Assembly: GCA_023548195.1 (NCBI GenBank) | Contig: JAJHZJ010000419.1 | Location: 1,526,273 to 1,590,272, forward strand | Length of the DNA stretch: 64,000 nt | Source: Bettongia penicillata ogilbyi | Lineage: Eukaryota; Chordata; Mammalia; Diprotodontia; Potoroidae | Reading direction: 5' to 3' | Shown here: positions 55,498 to 64,000 of the stretch, in pieces | How positions within the stretch are numbered: position 1 is the stretch's first letter | Layout of the letters: every line of letters begins with the position of its first letter | Program-made: the position numbers and the translations under genes | The notes under the pieces: generated by a model | Told to the model about the DNA's origin: nothing | Database searches by the model: none | The model's input: the letters and a program-made list of their open reading frames with translations, nothing else

Positions 55498-58400
55498 GAG
55501 GCATGATGGTGGAGTAGAGAGCACTTAGCTAAGCTCTCCCAACATTCCACTATGAATAATTTAAAAATAATTCATTGAGTCAAATCTTAGCATGGAAGAG
55601 CTAACAGAAGGACACAGTGTGACATTCTTGTAACCCAAGACAATTTAGGAGGTTGGAAAGAGAGATCTGTGACATGGAAGTGGAAGCTGGCAAAGAATCC
55701 ACATGAATGAAACACTAGTGGTGGACCTAGGTGGTGGTAACTGAAGCAGCAGCAGTTTTAGGGGCTCTCAAGCTGGAGACAGTAAGGAAATCTGACAACT
55801 TATCAGAAAGAGATGGCAGGGTACTCTTATGCTGACACTGGACACAGGACTAGACACTGTTTGGCAATTCCATTGTTTATACCCACTTCTAGATCATAGT
55901 TCAAGGGCACAGAAGAGCATTTTCAGTCAAAAGGGGGTGGAAACCTTGAGAAGCAGTAACACTTCTGCCCCTAAGGGATGAAGGATGCTGAAGAACAATA
56001 TCTTTTCTTATCTCAAGGTAGCGCCAGAGTTCAGATCAGGAGAACAGTGACCGCACCTCTCCCCAGATCACATCACCTTGGAAGCACTGAAAACTTCCAA
56101 ACTCCAAGAACTGTTTCTGAAAACAACAGTTCAAAAAAGTCTCAAACTTGAGACAAAACTCTTTACCCCTGCACTGAGAACAGAGCCCAAAATTAGCACA
56201 CAATTTGAAATCAAGAAATAGATTAGAAAAATGAGCAAATAAAAACAAAAAAGAATCTGACCATAAGAAGCTAATATGGTGACAGGGAAAATCAAGGTAC
56301 AAATTTAAAAGACAATGAAGTCAAAGTAGCTAGAAGCAAAGTCTCCAAGAAAAGAAATGTGAATTGCCCAACAATTGTCCAAAGTCCAACAAGAATTCCT
56401 GGAAAGCTAGAATTTATTTTAAAAAATCAAATGAGAGGAGTAGAAAAATATTTAAAGAAATGAAAGCAAAGGGAGAAAATTATGAAAAGATAATAGTTTG
56501 GCAAAAGGGGAGCAAAAACTACTAAAATTAATAAAACCTTAAAATAGAAATGGCTTAATAGAAAAATAATTCACTGATGAAATTAAATTCCTAAAAAACA
56601 GAATTTACTACATGGGAAAAGATGTGCAAACATTTACTAAAGAAAATAATTCCTTGGAAATTAGAATTGGGCAAGTGGAAGTTAATGATTTTATGAGACA
56701 CCAAGAAACAAACAAACAAAAGTCAAAAGAATAAAAAAAAAGAAAAAATGTGAAATAGCTCATTGAAAAAAAAAAAACTGACCTGGAAAATACCTTGAGG
56801 AGAGATCATTTCAGATTTATTGGATTACATGAAAGCCATAATTAAAAGAAAGAGAAATTGTTAAGGAAAACTACCCTGATATCTGAGAACCAGAGGGTAA
56901 AATAGAAATTGAAAGAATCCACTAAGCACCATCTGAAAGCAATCCCAAAATGAAAATGCCCAGGAATAATATAGCCAATTTCCAGAGCTCCCAGGTCAAA
57001 GAGAAAATACTTCAAGAAGCCAGAAATAAACCATTCAAATACTGTGGAGCCACATTCAGGGTCATACAAGATTTGGCAGCTATCATATTAAAGGACCTGA
57101 GGGCTTAGAATATGATATTCTAGAAGGCAAAAGGACTGAGATTATAAGCAAGAATAGCCTACCCTTCAAAACTCAGTATAATCCTTCCAGGTAAAAATCT
57201 GATAATTAATGAAGTAGAGGACTTTCAAGCATTCTTGATAAAGATCAGATAAAGAAATGAATAGAAAAATTGATTTTTCAAATATAAATCTCAAGAGAAG
57301 CATAAAAAGATTAACATGGGAATAGAAATAATAAAGGACTCAGTAATGAAGAAATAGAAAGAGAAATTCCTTTTAAAATAACTGCAGGCAATATAAAATA
57401 TCTGTGAGTCTATTTGTTAAGACAAACCCAGAGATTATAAAACACAATTACAAAACACCTTTCACAAAAATAAAGGCAGATATAAACAACTGGAGAAATA
57501 TTAATTGCTCATGAGCCAATATAATAAAAATGTCAATTCTGTTAATTTGTTTATCTAGTGCCATATTTATCAAATGACCAAAAAATTGTCTTACAGAGTT
57601 GGAAAAAAATAGTAATGAAATTCATGTGGAAAAAAATGAAAGGTTCCAAATATCAAGGGAATCAATGAAAAAAAGAAGTGAAGGAAGGTAGCCTAGTAGT
57701 ACCAGATTACAAAGTTGTAACCATGGAAACATGCTGGTACTGGCTAAGCAACAGACTGGTGAATCAGTGGAATACATTAGGTACACAATTCATACCAAAG
57801 GTCTAGGATTTGGGAGTAAGAACCCAACATTTTACAAAAATTGCTGGGAAAACTGGAAAGTAGTTTGGCAGAAACTAGACATAGATTAATATCTCATACT
57901 ATATACCGAGAGAAGGTAAAAATGGATAAATAACTTAGACATAAAGGGTAATAACATACATAAATTAGGAGAGCATGGAAAAATGTACCTGTCAGATCTA
58001 TGGATATGGGAAGACCTTATGTCAAAATAAGAGTTAGAAGGGAGTACAGGCAACAAAATGCATAATTTTGATTACATGAAATTAAAGAGCTTTAGCACAA
58101 ACAAAACCAATGATCCCCAAATTTTAAGGAAAACAGGAAACTGGGAAAAATTTTTTCAACTAGTTCATCTGATGAAGGCTTTTCTTTTCAAATATATGAA
58201 ACTGAGCCAATTTTATAAAAATAAGAATAATCAAAGCTATCAATTGTCTTATGAAAAATATTCTAACCATTGCTGATTAGAGAAATGCAAATTAAAACAA
58301 CTCTGAGATACTAACTCACACCTATAAGACTGGCTAACATGACAGAAAAGGAAAATGACAAATGCTGGAAGGCATGTGGAAAAATTGGGACACTACTAGG

Positions 58401-58960
58401 TGGAGTTGTGAGTTGCTCCAGTCATTTTGGAGAACAATTTGATATTATGGCCAAAGATGCTGTAAAACTGTGCATATCCTTTGACCAAGTAACGTTACTA
58501 CTAGGATCCCCAAAGGGATCCAAGAAAAGGGGAAAGTACTAAAGTATTTATTTGTACAAAAATATTTATAGCAGCTCTTTTTGTAGTGACAAAGAATTGA
58601 AAATTGAGGGCATGTCCATTAATTGGGAAATGACTGAAGAAGTTGTAGTATATGATTGTGATGGAATACTATTGTACTATAACAAATGATTAGCAGGATA
58701 AGTTTAAGAAAAAATCTATGAAAACTTATATGAACTCATGCAAAGTGAAGTGAGCAGGACCAGTGCTGTATTGTATACAGTATACAGCAATATTGTAGGG
58801 ATGATCAACTGTGAAAGACAACTGCTCTTGTCAATTCAATGATTTAAGACAATTCTGAAGAACTTATGATGAGAAATGCTATTGATCTCCAGAGAAAGAA
58901 CTGATTAACTCAATACAGATTGAAGCATGCTTTCCTGCCTTCTACACTTGTTCCCATGTG
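55498..58960 (+). mobile_element. Old L1 with internally deleted ORF2
   Basis: The 5' end 'gaggcatgatggtggagtag' is a mutated form of the YY1-type L1 start at 42641. A 5' UTR of about 730 bp is followed by an ORF1 relic (56231-57290), a short spacer, then DNA from ORF2 beyond the RT catalytic core (from about 57356) through the ORF2 end ('cttttttgtagtgacaaaga', about 58580) and a decayed 3' end near 58930. The endonuclease and RT core are absent. Stops and indels abound, so no protein is expected. Confidence 0.8.
56231..57290 (+). pseudogene. L1 ORF1 relic, broken
   Basis: Aligns along its C-terminal half with the intact ORF1 at 43508-44614. Examples are 'agaatccactaagcaccatc' against 'agaatccatcgatcaccacc', and 'ggcagctatcatattaaagg' against 'agcagcttctacattaaggg'. 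An in-frame stop occurs within the first few codons (atgagcaaataa), and further stops and frameshifts follow. The N-terminal third differs, which suggests another L1 subfamily. Confidence 0.75.
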
Positions 58961-59069
58961 ATTCTGGTGCCTGACCTCTGTTAATTGTTTCCGGTTTGTC
59001 CTACACATAGTGTATTTGAATATAACTCCTTGCACATTCTTTCCACTATTAAATTATGAATCCTTCAAG

Positions 59070-59160
59070 AGCAAGGACTGTCTTTGTTTTTCTTTGTATC
59101 CCCAGCACTTTCAGCACCTGGCACATAGTAGGAGCTTAATAAATGCTTATTGACTGACTG
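59070..59160 (+). mobile_element. L2 3' end, well preserved
   Basis: 'agagcaaggactgtctttgt', 'gtatccccagcactttcagc', 'cctggcacatagtaggagct', 'taataaatgcttattgactg'. Confidence 0.75.
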
Positions 59161-59494
59161 AAAACAAAAACTTGCATCTTCTCCTTTCTAGTTCTCTTTT
59201 GTCCAAAGCAGTTTTTGAGGGAAGTGGAAGCAGAGGGGAACAGTTATACTAAGAAATGAATAGGTCCAAACAAAGGAGATGAAAGGAGACAAAAGAGAGG
59301 CATGAAACAGATGGAAATAAACCTAGCACAGCCTTGATTGGTACATTGTGTAACCAAAGGGGTGATAATAGTTTGACCAAAGCAATCGTAGACATTCTTT
59401 GATTTTGTGAAATATGTTGCATTCATTACAAATCTTCTGTTAAAAATCAGGATGTAGAATAAAATATATAGACATATAACACCTTTCATCCACC

Positions 59495-59610
59495 CATCAA
59501 TAAGAATTTATTTATAGCTCACCATTTTCCATATACTGTGTTAAACCCTAGGGATGCAAAGACAAAACAGTACTTACCCTTGGGAAACTTAAATTCTACT
59601 AGGGGAAACT
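59495..59610 (+). mobile_element. CATTTATTAAGC-type repeat, partial
   Basis: 'tactgtgttaaaccctaggg', 'cagtacttacccttgggaaa' and 'ttctactaggggaaactaca'. Confidence 0.5.
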
Positions 59611-59619
59611 ACATGTGTG

Positions 59620-59714
59620 TATATCTATCTATCTATCTATCTATCTATCTACCTATCATCTATCTATCTATCTATCCATCCATCTATCTATCTCTATCTC
59701 TATCTATCTATCTA
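59620..59714. repeat. (TATC)n tetranucleotide array
   Basis: TATC/ATCT units with ACC and CCATCC interruptions. Should be polymorphic. Confidence 0.96.
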
Positions 59715-59865
59715 GATATATACAAGATGCGGAGTGGAAGAAAGATTACTTTAGAAAGAAAAAAACTATAGCTAGGCAGTAGGAGACAGACCAGTAAAAA
59801 TGCCTCCTGCAGTTATGATACTTTTGTCTACAAATCTGTAATCTAATTTCAATCCTCTCCCGGTT

Positions 59866-60095
59866 GCTTGATACTCACTAGCTGTGTGGCCTTGGGCAAG
59901 TCACTTAACCCCAATTGCCTCATCCTGGGTCATCTCCAGTCATCCTGATGAATATCTGGTCACTGGATTCAGATGGCTCTTGAGGAGAAATGAGTCTGGA
60001 GCCCTGCACAGCCCTCCCTCACTCAAAACAAAGTCAAGTGCAGGTCATGTCTGATGGCATGGTCTTCTTCGGCAACCAAGGACGAACAAACACAC
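59866..60095 (+). mobile_element. Composite tRNA-head / F-like-tail SINE, 5'-truncated
   Basis: 'tagctgtgtggccttgggca' and 'cacttaaccccaattgcctc' pass directly into 'atcctgggtcatctccagtc' and 'tgcacagccctccctcactc'. Same junction as 5364-5680. Confidence 0.8.
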
Positions 60096-60339
60096 GTATA
60101 TCATCACCAGAGATATATGCTTCAGAATGACTAATACAGTCATAGAACCATAGATTTTAGAGGTTAATGGCAGGAGTCTTTAATCTTCTTGTTGCAAAAA
60201 TTTCATAACTCAAATTAATCGCAATTGTTTTTTGATCATACCTTTCCCTTTTACATATTTTGGTGGTTATATAACTATACACATTCATATTCATATTTAT
60301 TGGTTTATCTATATCCATCTGTATCTATATCCATATCTA

Positions 60340-60470
60340 GCTATCTATAGTACACACATGTACACCTATATGCATATGTATCTAGATTATAATTATAAAC
60401 ATAATATATAAATATATAATATAGAAATATAACTATAATATAATGTGTAATTATAATATATATTATAATG
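60340..60470. repeat. AT-rich low-complexity tract
   Basis: TATATAAT and TATAAT units. Short frames here are meaningless. Confidence 0.8.
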
Positions 60471-60474
60471 AAAT

Positions 60475-60810
60475 TCCAAGGGCCTGGATTATTTTCCTTT
60501 CTTTTACATGCATTTTGAAAGTATTTGCCCCCTGTTTCACTGTTTGGAAACAGCTGACATGCAATGCCATTCCTAGTCTTTAATAAGTGTCCTTGTGAGC
60601 ATTTAAACATCTCATCAAGCAAGTGTAAATGTTAAGAGCAACTCTGCTGCTTGCAAATCTCCACTGACTGACTGTGGGTAGAAAGACTTATCTGGGAGAA
60701 AATAGCAGTGGATATGTATTTATTGACAATGCTGCTAAGGATTTCTTAAACCTTAAAGAAAAGAACCTAAATTAATATTTTGCTCTGCCTGTCTCTTCCA
60801 GCTCTTTTTT
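60475..60810. promoter_or_regulatory. Candidate conserved non-coding block
   Basis: Low-repeat sequence with 'tggaaacagctgacatgcaa' (E-box CAGCTG) and a compact run of unique sequence to 60810, adjacent to AT-rich low complexity. Regulatory function is only a conjecture. Confidence 0.25.
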
Positions 60811-60814
60811 AGAG

Positions 60815-61130
60815 CTAATAAGGATCATTCATACTCCTATGTGTGTGTATTTTTTTTTTTTATAAAATATGCTTTTTCCGTTATCACAGTGGCCCAGTTC
60901 ACACTTTGGAATAAGAATATTCAGTTCCAAATCCAAATTACTAACAAATGGTAGCTTAGAAGACCTTGCAATACTTCATTCGTCTTGTAGTGATTATGGA
61001 ATAAATAAATAGCCATTTGTTACATATTGACAAAATTATAGTATAAATTGGTGATACTGTACTCTGTATTGATGATGTCATCTGGATGTTATCCATTTAG
61101 ATGCAATATGCATATTACTTGGGCACTGTA
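60815..61130. other. Non-coding DNA, nothing recognised
   Basis: No supported feature. Confidence 0.3.
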
Positions 61131-61139
61131 TTGTAGCCA

Positions 61140-61290
61140 CTTAATGTCCCTGACCCTTAGTTTGTCATTTATAAAATGGGGATAATAATATTTATATTAC
61201 CTACTTCATAAAATGCAGAAATAATAATAATAGTGATAAGGAGGAGGGGAAGGAGAAGAAGAGACCCTAGGCAAATCACTTGACTTCTCT
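61140..61290 (+). mobile_element. MIR-like fragment with AAT/AGG low complexity
   Basis: 'ctgacccttagtttgtcatt' and 'ataaaatggggataataata', then AATAATAAT and GGAGGAGG runs, then 'cctaggcaaatcacttgact'. Confidence 0.55.
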
Positions 61291-61299
61291 GTCCTTTAT

Positions 61300-62400
61300 T
61301 GTAAATTTAGGCTCCAAGACCTAGGATCTATATTCATAAAGCTCATGCAGACCACGGAAAACCCTGGAGATATCAGTTTGACAAGATCACTCACACATTT
61401 GGGGCAGGGGAACAAGATTATTTATCTTTGTTTCCCCCAGAACTCAACATCTGATATAGCTAGGAGAATTCTGGAGCATGGAGCTACTGCTGATTGTATT
61501 ACTGCGTCTTTTTGATGTCTCTTTATCTCAGATTAAGTGTTCTAGAGTGTTCTGGCAACCTCCTGAGTGTTTTACAACACCATTGCGAGTAGCCATTAAA
61601 ACCATATGGTGTCTATATTAGACATTGCATGAGCTATGGGAATACATGACATATTCTTGAATCTAAGTTTTGTTCCAGGAAGGAAATAAAACTCAGAATT
61701 CTCATATTAAGTTGTCTATTAAAGCTGACTTGTAGTCCTTTTACACATTAGTAATGTTCTTAAATCCTAAAGAAGAGAATTTCTTACTTAATTTTCAATG
61801 GTAATGTTTTAATACAGTTCTTATAAAATATGGAAAAAATTCAAGACTCTTCTTTTTTTTTTTTGACACATGCAACCACTGAGGGGATGTGACATGAACA
61901 CTGAGATTTCCAACACAAAAGTATTTGCTCAATTCAAAAGATATATTTCATGTAGCTCCAATCTCTTCTATTCTACAAATAATGAGAAGAAACAATTACT
62001 GTTATTTGTCTTTTATGCTCTCCACTACTTGTCTCCCCCAAAATACATTTTAAAAAAAGTATGTGTAAGTTGGGATAAATGGTTCTTTAAAAAAATTTGG
62101 ATTATGCAAGAAGATTTCAGTAACGCCAAATGAATCCAAAACAACAACCCACAACTTGACAAAAATAAATGCACATCAATGTGGGGAATGACAAAGTTGT
62201 TTGAATATTTTTATTTAACTGTGAAAAATTTTTAATTTATAGCTGGGGCTTCTGGAATTTGTTACTAAGTCATTTCCAGAAATAACTATTATTGGTAGCA
62301 CATTGGAGTTGTTTTGTTTCTGACAACCCAAGTTTAGAATCAAGAGTAATCATGTTGTGATATATTCATAAGCGTAATATTGCTAATAAGATGTTTATGA
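61300..62400. other. AT-rich non-coding DNA
   Basis: No recognised gene or repeat. A frame at 61870-62133 has no domain and lies in AT-rich sequence. Confidence 0.35.
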
Positions 62401-62414
62401 AAAGTACGCTTTTT

Positions 62415-62505
62415 TTTAACCTATCCCCAATGCTTAGCAATGTGCCTGGAAGAAAGTAAGTCCTTAAGAATTGCTTAGTGACTGACTGACTAAAGCCATA
62501 GTGTG
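62415..62505 (+). mobile_element. L2 3' end
   Basis: 'ctatccccaatgcttagcaa', 'tgtgcctggaagaaagtaag', 'attgcttagtgactgactga'. Confidence 0.6.
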
Positions 62506-62724
62506 TACTATGGAATGACAGAACTTGTAGAGATGTTAGAGTATACTTTTAAGAACCATTAAAAATAAAAAATAGCAAGAAAAAAAGAGAAAAAATAATT
62601 ATTTTGTCCCACCCCAATGTAACATGCTACTTCAGCATGTTATATCAATTGATAAGGAGAAATAAGTTTTTTTTGTCATTGAAGATATCTCCTTTATGAA
62701 TATATTTCATTTTTAAGGTTGTGT

Positions 62725-62950
62725 CCTAGAATCTGGAATTACAAAGACAAAAATGAAACAGTCCCTACCCTCAAGTTGCTTATGTACTCTTAGAAGGTTA
62801 TAATATTTACATAAAGCATCATATTCATGATGAATCAAGGAAGGAGAAAGCTCCAACAACTGACTAGGATTGGAGAAGGCTTTCTGAAGGAGGAGGCTCC
62901 TGAATTGAACTCAAGGATGTAGACCCTTAAGAAAGAGTTGGAAAAGACTC
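62725..62950 (+). mobile_element. CATTTATTAAGC-type repeat, 3' part
   Basis: 'cagtccctaccctcaagttg', 'ggagaaggctttctgaagga', 'ctcctgaattgaactcaagg'. Confidence 0.55.
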
Positions 62951-63138
62951 AATCTTACATACTGAGATAGGTGGGGTTTCCTTTAGAAAGAAGGGATATT
63001 TTTCTTTCGGCTGCCTGCTGGGCTTCAACTATAGCTTTTAGCTGATGTGTTCTCTTCTGATCTATATTCGCTAGAGGTACTGTGGTTAATAAAGCCTTAC
63101 TCATAGTTTTCAGAGGAGAGGGCTAAGCTCTTTCAGAT

Positions 63139-63146
63139 ATAATATA

Positions 63147-63213
<67 letters not shown>

Positions 63214-63239
63214 CCAACTATATTGTATATTTCTTATGG

Positions 63240-63294
<55 letters not shown>

Positions 63295-63302
63295 CACACA
63301 CA
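63139..63302. repeat. Compound (TA)n(TG)n ... (CA)n(TA)n microsatellites
   Basis: TA then TG runs at 63139-63210, a 30-bp spacer, then CA then TA/CA at 63241-63302. The two halves are near mirror complements and can form a hairpin. Confidence 0.95.
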
Positions 63303-63339
63303 ATTCCTTTATGCACCCTAGTGCTAGTCAAATGTTAAG

Positions 63340-64000
63340 CATAGAGTAGACATTAAATATGTTGTGCTAGATTAATTGATTCAACTACTCTTAAAAATAC
63401 TGCCTACTTTAAAACTTGTATTCTTGTTAAACTACTTATTTCCCATTATTGAACTGGGTGGACTCTGGAATAAAGTAATGTCTTTTCTGTGTAAATTAGT
63501 GGTGATGAATGATTTGCTGATGGATCCTTTCTTTGATATCATTTAAATGCAGTGTCTTGAGAAAACAATTTCTTGGGGACTATTTTCCTTTTACATTATG
63601 TAAATAAATTGTTTTCCATTCTTGATAAATTCTTCACTTATGTGAACTGTAAATGGACAGTAGCAGACTTTTTTTCTGTATGGATAACTTTCTGGCAGAC
63701 TGTTTACTGACATAGATGAAATTACAGTAAAAGTTATGTAAGCAACATTTCACTGGTGCCATAATTCTGATATGGTCCCTGTGCAAGCAAAAGCACATTT
63801 TAAGGGGAAATAAAAATATACAAAACTGACACTCAGGGAGCAAACCACAGATAGTTACAAAATTACTTTAAAATTCCCCAAACCCCGTTGCCTTACAATG
63901 AATCTTATGACCTATGAGAGTTAGAACTAAATAACCACTGCCACATCTTTCTTGTTGAAGGGCTAGGACATAAAACCATGAGTTAATATTTTTGATCAAA
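63340..64000. other. Low-repeat non-coding DNA, possible conserved element
   Basis: No recognised repeat. The stretch 63400-63640 has the compositional look of conserved non-coding DNA. No gene is seen before the window ends. Confidence 0.3.

Noticed and set aside
59620..59714. CRISPR-like regular repeats
   Set aside because: Tetranucleotide microsatellite without spacers. The genome is clearly eukaryotic.

Overview
The window looks like AT-rich, CpG-poor mammalian intergenic or intronic DNA, most probably from a marsupial. The evidence is its repeat content: many tRNA-derived SINEs whose heads resemble GGCAGCTAGGTGGCACAGTG, MIR/Mar-type CORE-SINEs, decayed L2 fragments, and L1 copies whose 3' ends and 5' UTRs match the marsupial L1 pattern as I remember it. 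The species cannot be fixed from sequence alone. I find no host protein-coding exon, tRNA, rRNA or CRISPR array. The only long conventional ORF belongs to a retrotransposon.

Layout. 0-5 kb: a small hAT-like element, an L2 relic, the first of two LTR-like copies, and a (TTCC)n tract lying between inverted copies of one dispersed repeat. 5-26 kb: SINEs, L2 and L1 relics, including a reverse-strand L2 reverse transcriptase relic near 14.5 kb with a readable LYADD motif, and the second LTR-like copy at 17.1 kb. 27.1-28.0 kb: an isolated CpG cluster followed by a non-repetitive block that may be regulatory. 28-31.7 kb: L1 3' ends with a nested SINE, then tRNA-SINEs. 32-37 kb: mostly non-repetitive DNA. 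37-42 kb: L1 and L2 relics, a hAT-type MITE nested in an L1, and a second (TTCC)n array.

42.6-46.0 kb holds the most striking feature. It is a recent-looking L1-derived insertion with a 15-bp target-site duplication, a YY1-type site at its first bases, an intact 368-codon ORF1, no ORF2 frame, and a 30-base poly(A). Its 3' terminus resembles an internal stretch of ORF2 rather than a normal L1 3' end, so it has the plan of a half-L1 (HAL1-type) element. An older relative with a different internal deletion lies at 55.5-58.9 kb. 46-64 kb: more CORE-SINEs, L1 and L2 relics, a repeat at 48.8 kb shared with 38.7 kb, several microsatellites, and non-repetitive blocks at 60.5 and 63.4 kb.

The window is therefore mainly a layered record of retrotransposition. 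One element retains a coding frame, and one CpG-rich block is a possible host promoter or enhancer. Repeat family names are from memory and boundaries are approximate unless a duplication or terminal repeat fixes them.
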